Positions 10,266-18,866 of a stretch of DNA of 48,185 bases are shown in pieces. This DNA is from an uncultured Elusimicrobia bacterium. Its GTDB lineage: Bacteria > Elusimicrobiota > Elusimicrobia > Elusimicrobiales > UBA9959. Each line of letters starts with the position of its first letter. Position 1 is the first letter of the stretch. The translations under genes and the position numbers were made by a program. Location of the stretch: positions 1-48,185 of the forward strand of contig CAIPTO010000101.1 of NCBI GenBank assembly GCA_903867985.1, read 5' to 3'. Under the pieces are notes generated by a model. The model was not told the DNA's origin and did not search any database. It worked only from the letters and a program-made list of their open reading frames with translations.

Positions 10266-11033
10266 ATGAAAAGATTTAAAAGTGTTTTATTGCTTGCGAA
10301 AAAGGTACTGACGGACCCGGCCGGGGCGGCCGCGGATTTTATGACCCCCGGCGCGGGATTCGGCGGCCCGCTGGCCGTCTATTTTGTATATTGCGCGGCC
10401 TACGCCCTATTCCTTTATATCAAACCCACAGACTTCCCGGCCGAGTTTTCTGAAACTGCCGGGGAATTCTCCGGCAAGTCCTACGCTTGGCTCTTAGGCG
10501 TTCACTCTTTTCTTGATTTAGCCTTCAGCTGCGCCTTGTGCGCCTTATTCGCGGCGTTTGCAGGCTTCATTAACAAAGGCAGGCTGATTTTCAGGTTATT
10601 ATGCGGATGCGCCGCCTGCGGCGCTTACGCGGCGGCCGCCTTCTATTACAAAGCCGAACCGGTGTACGCATTGCCTTTTCTGGCAGCCACGGGCGTCGCG
10701 GCTTACGCCGGGATCCGCGCCAAAAAAACAGGAGCATTAGCTTTTCTTCGCTTCTCACTCGCCGCAAACGCCGCTATGGTTATCTGCCTGCCGGCGTCCC
10801 TGCTGGCGGCGTTCACGCGCAACGAAACGCTATACACGGCGGCAGAATTCGCCGGAGGGATATGGCTGATGGTCCTGATCATAAAAGCCGCTAAAACTAT
10901 TTTCGGGGGGACAATGGTGCGCTCAACCCTGACCCTCCTATTCTCCATGATAGCGGCTGTATTATCTTTTTATATGCTGAAGAACCTCGGGATCATCCCG
11001 GCCTCAGTTTTCAGATTCATGATGTTCATGTGA
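10266..11033 (+). CDS. Hypothetical multi-pass membrane protein (Yip1-like topology)
   Basis: Long hydrophobic segments; between mnmE and mnmG on the same strand. Confidence 0.6.
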   Translation: MKRFKSVLLLAKKVLTDPAGAAADFMTPGAGFGGPLAVYFVYCAAYALFLYIKPTDFPAEFSETAGEFSGKSYAWLLGVHSFLDLAFSCALCALFAAFAGFINKGRLIFRLLCGCAACGAYAAAAFYYKAEPVYALPFLAATGVAAYAGIRAKKTGALAFLRFSLAANAAMVICLPASLLAAFTRNETLYTAAEFAGGIWLMVLIIKAAKTIFGGTMVRSTLTLLFSMIAAVLSFYMLKNLGIIPASVFRFMMFM

Positions 11034-11037
11034 ACTT

Positions 11038-12879
11038 ATGGCTTATTTCGACTATCCCGGTAATTTTGACGTCATAATCGTCGGCGGCGGACACGCCGGC
11101 TGCGAGGCCGCTTTAGCCGCCTCCGGTATGGGGATGAAGACATTAATGATTACCCATGACCTGGACACTATAGCTCTGATGTCATGCAACCCCTCAATAG
11201 GCGGCGTGGGTAAAGGCCAGATAGTCAGAGAGCTGGACGCGCTGGGCGGACACATGGCCCGCGTCACGGATTTTTCCACTCTGAGCGCGCGTATGCTCAA
11301 CACTTCGCGCGGGGCGGCCGTCCACTCACCAAGAGCTCAGTGCGATAAAAAATTATACCAGTCTGCCATGAAGCACGCCCTTGAGCTGGCCGATAACCTG
11401 GCCCTGATTCAGGACGAGGCGGCACAGATCTGGACCGAAGGCTCCAGGCTCCGCGGAGTAATTACCGCGCGCAACACGCGTTACACAGCCGGATGCGTCA
11501 TCCTTACCACCGGCACGTTCCTGAACGGCGTAGTGCACATCGGCGCCTCCTCTTTCCGGGGCGGGCGCTATAACCATCCGCCGTCCGACGGCCTGTCTCC
11601 GTCACTGGTGGCGCTTGGGTTTAAACTCGGGCGGCTTAAGACCGGAACTCCGATGCGCCTGAACGGACGGACCATAGATTTCTCTGAGTGCGAAGAGCAG
11701 AAGCCAGACGAACCGCCGGCGCTTTTCTCACACTTCACAGGACGGACGCAGCGAAAACTCCTGTCATGCTGGATAACGCGCACCGGTTCACGTGCCGCCG
11801 CCGTAGTCAGGGCCAACCTTAACAAATCCCCGCTTTACTCGGGACGCATAAAGTCCGCCGGGCCGAGATACTGTCCCTCAATCGAAGACAAAATAGTCAA
11901 ATTCCCTCACCATCCCGAACACATCCTGTTCCTTGAGCCGGAAGGGTTCGACACCGAGGAATACTATGTTAACGGACTGTCCACCAGCCTGCCGGAAGAA
12001 GTGCAGCTGGAACTGGTGCGCTCGATAAAAGGGCTGGAGCGCGCCGAGCTTATGCGCGCGGCCTACGCTATCGAGTATGACTATTGTCCGCCGCAGCAGC
12101 TGGATTATAATCTCGAATCCAGGATGCTGCCGGGGCTCTTCATGGCGGGGCAGATAAACGGCACAACAGGATACGAAGAAGCCGCGGCGCAGGGACTTAT
12201 GGCCGGGATAAATGCAGCCCTGAAACTCAAAAATCTTGCGCCCCTTATTCTCGGCAGGGACGAATCCTACATAGGCGTGATGATAGACGATCTGATCTCC
12301 AAGGGCGTGGATGAGCCCTACCGCATTTATACCGCCCGCGCGGAATACCGCCTGCTTCTTCGCCAGGACAACGCGGATTTGAGGCTCATGCCGCACGGCT
12401 TCCGGATCGGTCTGGTGCCTGAAAGATTTAAAACTGGTTTTGACCTTTACAAAAACACCGTGGAACTCTTCAGGTCCCGCGATAAAAGATCCATCTCCTG
12501 GTCAAAGGCCTGTGCCCGTAAAACACCCCCCGATCATCAGGAGACCGACGGTGCTATGGCCCCCTGGACCCGGGCTAAAGCCGAAGCAACGGCCAAAATT
12601 GAAAAAGAATACGCTTCCTATATCGCGCTCAATCTGCGCGAGGCTGAAAAGATGAAACGTTTTGAACACGTGATTATACCGGAGAGGCTGGACCTGGCCG
12701 CCATTACCGGCCTCTGTCTGGAGTCCAAACAAAAACTGCTCAAGGTCCGTCCCGGGACTCTGGCCCAGGCCGCGAGGATCCCCGGAATAACACCGACCGA
12801 TATACAGCTTTTATGGGTACATGTAAGCCGAATGACGAAAACAAATACCAAAATATCGGATCGGGGCGGACGAACTTAA
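11038..12879 (+). CDS. mnmG: tRNA uridine-5-carboxymethylaminomethyl(34) synthesis enzyme MnmG
   Basis: FDVIIVGGGHAGCEAALAASGMG, CNPSIGGVGKGQIVRELDALGG, GLFMAGQINGTTGYEEAAAQGL. Confidence 0.97.
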   Translation: MAYFDYPGNFDVIIVGGGHAGCEAALAASGMGMKTLMITHDLDTIALMSCNPSIGGVGKGQIVRELDALGGHMARVTDFSTLSARMLNTSRGAAVHSPRAQCDKKLYQSAMKHALELADNLALIQDEAAQIWTEGSRLRGVITARNTRYTAGCVILTTGTFLNGVVHIGASSFRGGRYNHPPSDGLSPSLVALGFKLGRLKTGTPMRLNGRTIDFSECEEQKPDEPPALFSHFTGRTQRKLLSCWITRTGSRAAAVVRANLNKSPLYSGRIKSAGPRYCPSIEDKIVKFPHHPEHILFLEPEGFDTEEYYVNGLSTSLPEEVQLELVRSIKGLERAELMRAAYAIEYDYCPPQQLDYNLESRMLPGLFMAGQINGTTGYEEAAAQGLMAGINAALKLKNLAPLILGRDESYIGVMIDDLISKGVDEPYRIYTARAEYRLLLRQDNADLRLMPHGFRIGLVPERFKTGFDLYKNTVELFRSRDKRSISWSKACARKTPPDHQETDGAMAPWTRAKAEATAKIEKEYASYIALNLREAEKMKRFEHVIIPERLDLAAITGLCLESKQKLLKVRPGTLAQAARIPGITPTDIQLLWVHVSRMTKTNTKISDRGGRT

Positions 12880-13535
12880 TGGACGCGATAATCAAAGAGA
12901 CCCTGCTGAAATGGAATCTGGCCCTGACAGAAGAACAGACTTCCAAACTCGAACTTTTTAAAGAGGAGCTGTTGGAAAAGAACTCGCGCTTTAATCTGGT
13001 TTCTCAAAATGACGCCGGGGATCTCTGGCCGCGTCACATATTGGACGCTCTGGCCGGCGCCCCGCTACTTGCAAGGCTGCTCAAGCCGGGCGACCGCGTT
13101 GCCGACGCGGGGGCCGGAGCCGGCTTCCCGGGCATACCGCTTGCCGTCGCTCTGGAACCGATAGCTTTCGACTTTTGGGATTCCAGTCTCAAACGCTCAA
13201 TGTTTCTTACCTGCGCGGCCTCCCGTCTGAAGCTAAAAACCGTCCGCGCCCTGCATCTGCGCATAGGACAGAGCGGCCCGGCCGAAACCGGGAAATACGG
13301 CGCTGTGGTGGAACGGGCCATGGGAAAACTTGAAAACATACTGCCTCAATGCTTAAATATGGTGAAAGGCGGCGGGGTCTTCCTGGCCTGGCAAACCGCC
13401 GCGCAGTTGGCCCAGGAACGGCCGGCCGCCCAAGAAGCCGCGCGCAAAGCCGGGGCCGAACTGGCCGAAACAGTATCGTACAGGCTGCCGGGAGAAAAAG
13501 AAGACAGATCAATACTGGTGTTCAGAAAGGTATGA
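12879..13535 (+). CDS. rsmG: 16S rRNA (guanine(527)-N(7))-methyltransferase RsmG
   Basis: VADAGAGAGFPGIPLAV motif; ATG at 12879 overlaps mnmG stop as TAATG (the ORF track starts upstream at 12813). Confidence 0.92.
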   Translation: MDAIIKETLLKWNLALTEEQTSKLELFKEELLEKNSRFNLVSQNDAGDLWPRHILDALAGAPLLARLLKPGDRVADAGAGAGFPGIPLAVALEPIAFDFWDSSLKRSMFLTCAASRLKLKTVRALHLRIGQSGPAETGKYGAVVERAMGKLENILPQCLNMVKGGGVFLAWQTAAQLAQERPAAQEAARKAGAELAETVSYRLPGEKEDRSILVFRKV

Positions 13536-13643
13536 TAAACACATAAGCGGATAGACCGTCCGCGGTAAAGTGAACAGGGCCGTAACGCTGATCTTGATAC
13601 TCCTTTTTGATTTTTATTCGTCGTTTCATTACTTCGCCGCCAT

Positions 13644-14753
13644 ATGGATATTCTAGGTAAACTAAGGGTAATTTTCTGGGGCCTTGTTGTAGGGCTTTGG
13701 GGACTTTTCATGTACCAGTACATAAGCGACGACCTGGCCCCGATCCCTAAAATACAGATTACTAAAAACCCGTTCTACGGCAGACCGATGGCAGACAGGG
13801 TGATTAAAACCACCCCGGAGTACGCGCCCGATATCCGGTCCGCGACTGCGGTTCAACCCGCACAACCCGGTTCACACCTGATCAGCCCTTTGGCGGGGGG
13901 GTTGGACATAAAGGAAATAGGCGCGGATCCGGAAATGATGCCGGAGCATTCCGCGCAAGAAAAAGCTACGGTTACCCAAAGCGTGTCGGACAGGGCAGAG
14001 GCCCCGCCGCAGGCCCCGCCCGGCTTCGCAATGAAAGAGACGCGCAATTTTGTAATCTACGAAGAGGGCGCGGAAGTGTCAAAAGATCTGCTTAAAAACA
14101 TGGAAAGCCTGCACGGCAATATCATGCTGGACCTGATAGCTTTTTCGCCGTGGACCAGGGACAGAAAAGTCTTCGTGTATTTCACCAACAGCCAGGATAC
14201 ATACAAACGCCTGACCGGCCGCCCGGCCTGGTCAGGCGGCGTGGCATCTTTAAGCGAGCGGAAAATATATCTTTTTAAGAGCGAGGAAGCGTTCGGAATA
14301 CTGGCGCATGAACTCACGCATATTTATTTTGACAGTTTTTTCCCGTCTGACCGCCAAAGTCCGCTGTGGCTGAGCGAAGGAATGGCGACTTATGTGCAGT
14401 CGGAAAGAGGCCATTCCACTCCTCGCTGGCTATCGCAAAATCTGGCGTTGTTGGGCAAAGGCGAGGGGTTCAAGCTGGCCGATATGGTGCGCATAGAAAA
14501 CATGCAGGGAGCTGACGAAGACAGCGTACGGCTCTGGTATGCGCAGTCCTACAGCATAGTACGATTCCTTACCAGGATGCGGGCGGGCGAGGCTTTTTAT
14601 CTGTTTTGTAAAGGCTTAAGGGACGGAACGCCGGTGTCCCAAGCTCTTTTTCAGGCTTACGGCATGCCTTACAATAAGCTTTCTTCGCTGGAATACGCCT
14701 GGCGCTATGATCTGAAGACCGGTAAAATTTCCGGCGCGACCCCTAGTCAATAA
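13644..14753 (+). CDS. Membrane-anchored gluzincin-type metallopeptidase
   Basis: N-terminal TM segment; HELTH zinc motif in FGILAHELTHIYFDSFF followed by WLSEGMATYVQ. Confidence 0.8.
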   Translation: MDILGKLRVIFWGLVVGLWGLFMYQYISDDLAPIPKIQITKNPFYGRPMADRVIKTTPEYAPDIRSATAVQPAQPGSHLISPLAGGLDIKEIGADPEMMPEHSAQEKATVTQSVSDRAEAPPQAPPGFAMKETRNFVIYEEGAEVSKDLLKNMESLHGNIMLDLIAFSPWTRDRKVFVYFTNSQDTYKRLTGRPAWSGGVASLSERKIYLFKSEEAFGILAHELTHIYFDSFFPSDRQSPLWLSEGMATYVQSERGHSTPRWLSQNLALLGKGEGFKLADMVRIENMQGADEDSVRLWYAQSYSIVRFLTRMRAGEAFYLFCKGLRDGTPVSQALFQAYGMPYNKLSSLEYAWRYDLKTGKISGATPSQ

Positions 14754-14768
14754 TTGAGTTCCTTTACA

Positions 14769-14824
14769 CCCTCTAATCCTCTAGTCCTAAAGTCCTCTGT
14801 TGCTCCGATTCTCCAATCCCTCGT
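14769..14824. repeat. Array D: period-8 degenerate tandem repeat
   Basis: CCCTCTAA TCCTCTAG TCCTAAAG TCCTCTGT TGCTCCGA TTCTCCAA TCCCTCGT. Confidence 0.75.
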
Positions 14825-14847
14825 CTATTTTCACGACCTTTTGGATT

Positions 14848-14877
14848 AAAAAAACGTTATATATTAACGCTTTTTTT
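14848..14877 (+). terminator. AT-rich hairpin between peptidase gene and mraZ promoter
   Basis: AAAAAAACGTTA-TATA-TTAACGCTTTTTTT, near-perfect inverted repeat ending in T7. Confidence 0.55.
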
Positions 14878-14886
14878 AATTTGGCA

Positions 14887-14915
14887 TTGACAACCACCAA
14901 AGCATTCACTATACT
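14887..14915 (+). promoter_or_regulatory. Sigma70-like promoter of mraZ/dcw cluster
   Basis: TTGACA-N17-TATACT. Confidence 0.85.
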
Positions 14916-14922
14916 CTAAGTC

Positions 14923-14980
14923 CAGTGGTTTAAAGTGGTGGATAATGTTAGTAAGTGGTTTATAATGTTGTAAAATGTAA
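14923..14980 (+). promoter_or_regulatory. MraZ-box-like 10-bp phased direct repeats
   Basis: CAGTGGTT 14923, AAGTGGTG 14933, AAGTGGTT 14953, with degenerate TAATGTTA 14943, TAATGTTG 14963, AAATGTAA 14973; all on a 10-bp step. Confidence 0.7.
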
Positions 14981-15009
14981 CCATTGATCACCCGGCTAAC
15001 GCTAATTTT

Positions 15010-15459
15010 ATGAGCACTCTTTACGGCGAATATTCCTACGTGATGGATTCAAAAAACCGCATGTTCATTCCCGCGCGGTTTAGGGAAGAGCTCCGCAAAG
15101 AAGATAAGAACTACTTCATGCTTTCTATAGGACTTGACCGCTGCCTCTACCTCTTTATGCCGTCGAAGTGGGAAGAACTTATAGCCAATAATATGGAAAT
15201 TTTTAAATCGGAAAATAAGGAAGAGGAACGCGCCTTTAAAAGATTTTTCTTCGGCAACGCGGCCGACGCCCAGTTGGACGAGCAGGGCAGGATACTTGTG
15301 CCGCAGAATCAAAAAACCTACGCCGCCCTTAAAAAGGACATCGTAATACGGGGCGTTGGGAATAAGGCGGAAATATGGGATGCGCAGAACTGGGTGAAGT
15401 ACAAAAAAGACGTGATGGAACCCTCGTTCAAAAAATTCAGCAAGATTTTCGATTTATAA
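15010..15459 (+). CDS. mraZ: Transcriptional regulator MraZ
   Basis: Two AbrB-like repeats with DSKNR and DEQGR; first gene of dcw cluster. Confidence 0.93.
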   Translation: MSTLYGEYSYVMDSKNRMFIPARFREELRKEDKNYFMLSIGLDRCLYLFMPSKWEELIANNMEIFKSENKEEERAFKRFFFGNAADAQLDEQGRILVPQNQKTYAALKKDIVIRGVGNKAEIWDAQNWVKYKKDVMEPSFKKFSKIFDL

Positions 15460-15506
15460 ACAGACGGGTATTGCCGCCCGCCCGGGCACTTAAAGGACAA
15501 AATTCA

Positions 15507-16394
15507 ATGGATGGGAATTACACGCACCTTCCGGTGCTTTTGGAAGAAACAACGCAGCTGTTGATAACTGACAAATCCGGGATTTATATCGACGCTACAC
15601 TGGGACTCGGCGGCCACGCAATAAAGATGCTCGCTATCCTGGACGATAAGGCAAAGGTGATCGGCGTAGACTGGGATCCGGAAATGGCGGCTCTTGCCGC
15701 AAAAAATCTTGAGCCATACGGAACACGGGCGAAAGTAATCCAGGGGAACTTCGCCAACATTGATGAGATCCTTAAACGCGAGGACCTGGCCGGGGTAACA
15801 GGCATATTGTTCGACTTGGGGATCTCCTCGCTTCATTTTGACAAGCCGTCGCGGGGATTCAGCCTTAAGCACGAAGGCCCGCTGGATATGCGCATAAATC
15901 CCGGCAACCCTCTGACGGCGTACAGCATAATCAACCACTGGCCTTACGAGCAGATAGAACATCTGATCCGCGTCTGCGGCGAACGCCATTCAAACAAGAT
16001 AGCCCGCGCCATAGTGGACAAGCGGTCTGCCAAGCCCATGGAGACCACGGCCGAGCTGAGGGACCTGATAGAAAGAGTTGTTCCTTTCAGAGGCGAAAAG
16101 ATTCACCCGGCCACCAAAACATTTCTGGCTCTGAGAGTAGCGGTAAACTACGAGTTTGACAATCTTACCAGGGGCATACAAAAGGCGATGCCTTTCCTGA
16201 CCAAAGGCGCCAGAATGGGGATAATAACCTTTCACTCTCTTGAAGACAGGATAGTTAAAGAGACCTTTAAGATCATGGCTGACATGGGCGAATGGAAGAT
16301 GGTGACCAGGAAGCCGATCATCCCTTCCGAAGCGGAAGTGACCTTAAACAAAAGAGCCCGAAGCGCAAAGCTGCGAGTCATAGAAAAAGCGTAG
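15507..16394 (+). CDS. rsmH: 16S rRNA (cytosine(1402)-N(4))-methyltransferase RsmH
   Basis: HLPVLLEETTQLL...DATLGLGGHA, GISSLHFDKPSRGFS, GIITFHSLEDRIVK; start taken at MDGNYTHLP rather than 15375. Confidence 0.96.
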   Translation: MDGNYTHLPVLLEETTQLLITDKSGIYIDATLGLGGHAIKMLAILDDKAKVIGVDWDPEMAALAAKNLEPYGTRAKVIQGNFANIDEILKREDLAGVTGILFDLGISSLHFDKPSRGFSLKHEGPLDMRINPGNPLTAYSIINHWPYEQIEHLIRVCGERHSNKIARAIVDKRSAKPMETTAELRDLIERVVPFRGEKIHPATKTFLALRVAVNYEFDNLTRGIQKAMPFLTKGARMGIITFHSLEDRIVKETFKIMADMGEWKMVTRKPIIPSEAEVTLNKRARSAKLRVIEKA

Positions 16395-16462
16395 TCGTAC
16401 AAACCCGACGCTTAATCCGTACAAAGCATTAAGCGAGGGGGGGACAGTGAGGGAGGAAAGAT

Positions 16463-16633
16463 ATGAATCCGGAAAACATCCTTAGGACTGGTTCAAAAAT
16501 TGGCAAGTTCCTCAGCGGCCGGGCCGCTAAATCCAAACTTAGCGGGCTAAAAGCCGCCGTTTGTCCGACCAAGATATTCTACCTCTGGGAAAAGCACGGC
16601 ATCAAAAGAATAGAACTCTTCAGCATGGAATAA
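16463..16633 (+). CDS. Hypothetical 56-aa protein in dcw cluster
   Basis: Not in ORF track; GGGAGGAAAG SD just upstream; MNPENILRTGSKIGKFLSGRAAKSKLSGLKAAVCPTKIFYLWEKHGIKRIELFSME. Confidence 0.65.
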   Translation: MNPENILRTGSKIGKFLSGRAAKSKLSGLKAAVCPTKIFYLWEKHGIKRIELFSME

Positions 16634-16679
16634 GACCGGCTGACAGTTGCAGCCGTACCGCAGACCCTGCGGAACCGTT

Positions 16680-17012
16680 ATGAAAAAAACAAGGACCATA
16701 AAATTGTCAATATTGGCCGCGGCCGGAGCCGTATTCTTCCTCTTCGCGTGGGAGAATGTGCAGGCGACAAGGCTCGGCTACAACATCGAAGGGCTCCGCA
16801 GAGAGATAAAAGACCTTGAAAACAGCAACAACTATCTTAAAAAAGAGATCCGCACATCATTGTCTCCCGAAAAACTCCAGACCGAAGCTCTGAAGATCGG
16901 CCTTGTCTATCCTGAACCGGACGCGCTGGTCCTGCTGGATGACGCCGACGGAAATAAACCTTCTAGAGGTTGGCTGGCTAAGCTCCTGCGCCTGGGCAGT
17001 TCTGAAATATAA
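16680..17012 (+). CDS. ftsL: FtsL-like cell division protein
   Basis: Single N-terminal TM, coiled coil GLRREIKDLENSNNYLKKEI, position between rsmH and ftsI. Confidence 0.75.
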   Translation: MKKTRTIKLSILAAAGAVFFLFAWENVQATRLGYNIEGLRREIKDLENSNNYLKKEIRTSLSPEKLQTEALKIGLVYPEPDALVLLDDADGNKPSRGWLAKLLRLGSSEI

Positions 17013-17112
17013 ACATCACCACAAAGGGCATATATCGCGCGGGGTGCGCCTTGGGTGGAGCGGAGCGATACAGACTTAAGTTTAAGACCCTTCCGCCTTA
17101 CTCCCTTTTCTA

Positions 17113-18804
17113 ATGACCGCAAAAACCTTAAGAACAAGAATTCAGGCCTGCTTATTTATAGCCGCTCTGCCCGCAATTCCCATAGCGTTTAGACTCTTCT
17201 ACCTCCAGACGATAAAACACGCGAATCTTTCAGCGACAGCCGGCCGCGAATTTAACAGAACGGTTTCTGAAACCGGGCCCCGGGGCAGGATATTCGATTC
17301 CCAGGGAAACATCCTGGCGGAATCAATAATCACATGGAATTGCAGCCTGTTCAAGAAAGAATTACAAGACCCGCCCGGCGCCCTTTCAGCTCTGGCCTCT
17401 GCCCTCGCTATTCCCAAAAAGGATCTGCAGTCCAAATTCCGTAAAAGTAAAAGCTTCGTAAGCGTGAAAAAGGACCTCGACCGCGTCCAAGCCGAAGCGG
17501 TAAAGGCCCTGAACCTTAAAGGAGTTCTGCTGGAAGCCGGGCAGAGCCGCTATTATCCCTCCGGGAACCTCGCCAGGAATATCCTGGGAGTTGTGGGCTC
17601 GGACAAGGGACTCACTGGAATTGAGGCACTGTATGACAAAGTGCTCACAGGACAGGTCCTGCGCAGAGAGGTTGTGCGCGACAATAGCGGCAAGATTATC
17701 TACAAGAACGAATCGGAAGGCGAGGCCGCCCCGATGGATATATACCTGACGATAGACAAGAATATACAGTTTTTCGCTCAGGAGGCCATCAAAAAATATG
17801 CCGAAAAAAACCGCTCCGACCTCGCCATGGTACTGGTCCAGGACCCCAATACCGGCCGCATCCTGGCCATGGCTACCTATCCTGAGGCTCTGGAGAAAAT
17901 AGAACCGGTGGAATGGGTGTATGAACCAGGGTCCACTTTCAAAACCGTCACGGTATCCGCCGCCCTGGAAAAAAATGTCGTAACGACCGGAGACACCTTC
18001 TACTGCGAGAACGGCGCCTGGGCATTCAACAACAAAGTTACGATCCACGATCATGAACCGGAAAAGACGTTAACGCTGTCAGGAGTTATGGAGCGGTCAT
18101 CCAACATCGGCGCGGCTAAGATAGGCATCAAGCTGGGGTTGGAGAACTATTACCTTTACACGAAAGCCTTCGGCTTCGGCACCAAGACCGGGCTGGGCTT
18201 TCCCGGAGAATCCGCCGGCATCCTGCGGCCTATAGAAAAATACCGGACCGTGGATCTCGCGGTCGGTTCTTACGGACATGGAATAGCGGCCACGCCTCTG
18301 CAGGTGGTCAACGCCTATTCCGCGGTGGCCAACGGGGGGGAATTGCTGGAAACGCGCCTGGTTGACAGAATTACGGATACCGGCGGCACGATAAAATTTA
18401 AAAACGAGACATCGGTTATACGGCGGGTCATTTCCAGCAGGACTTACAACACGATAAAGGATATACTGGTAAACGTGGTGGACTCCGGAACCGGCAAAAA
18501 CGCCGGCGTGCCCGGCTACCTGGTGGCCGGCAAAACCGGCACGTCTAAAAAAATAGATCCCAGAACCGGTGAATATATTACCAACAAAAATGTCGCTTCT
18601 TTCTGCGGTTTTTTTCCGGCCGACAAACCGCAGTATACGATTCTGGTGATTCTTGACAACCCTAAACTCTTTCATTACGGCGGCGAAACGGCCGCCCCCG
18701 CCTTTCAGGATATAGTCAAAAAAATAATCACCCTTAAAGGAATCAGGCCCGACAAAACCCTGTTGGAGCGCAAGCTACCGCCCGCCACCCATGTGACAGA
18801 TTAG
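17113..18804 (+). CDS. ftsI: Peptidoglycan transpeptidase (class B PBP) FtsI
   Basis: YEPGSTFKTVT (SxxK), SSN, AGKTGTSKK (KTG); TM anchor. Confidence 0.93.
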   Translation: MTAKTLRTRIQACLFIAALPAIPIAFRLFYLQTIKHANLSATAGREFNRTVSETGPRGRIFDSQGNILAESIITWNCSLFKKELQDPPGALSALASALAIPKKDLQSKFRKSKSFVSVKKDLDRVQAEAVKALNLKGVLLEAGQSRYYPSGNLARNILGVVGSDKGLTGIEALYDKVLTGQVLRREVVRDNSGKIIYKNESEGEAAPMDIYLTIDKNIQFFAQEAIKKYAEKNRSDLAMVLVQDPNTGRILAMATYPEALEKIEPVEWVYEPGSTFKTVTVSAALEKNVVTTGDTFYCENGAWAFNNKVTIHDHEPEKTLTLSGVMERSSNIGAAKIGIKLGLENYYLYTKAFGFGTKTGLGFPGESAGILRPIEKYRTVDLAVGSYGHGIAATPLQVVNAYSAVANGGELLETRLVDRITDTGGTIKFKNETSVIRRVISSRTYNTIKDILVNVVDSGTGKNAGVPGYLVAGKTGTSKKIDPRTGEYITNKNVASFCGFFPADKPQYTILVILDNPKLFHYGGETAAPAFQDIVKKIITLKGIRPDKTLLERKLPPATHVTD

Positions 18805-18866
18805 GATAACCGCTCTCCGGGATCGTTTTCCAACTATCCCTAAATTTTCTATCATATAGTTAATAT

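Noticed and set aside
13536-13643. Possible eroded array between rsmG and the peptidase gene (shares AAGCGGATAG with array C)
   Set aside because: No clean 7- or 8-nt register could be followed; only a 10-mer is shared
17088-17111. CCCTTCCG CCTTACTC CCTTTTCT before ftsI as another octamer array
   Set aside because: Only three weakly similar units; could be chance pyrimidine-rich sequence
17386-18054. 222-aa - strand ORF
   Set aside because: Antisense to ftsI with strong family motifs; shadow ORF
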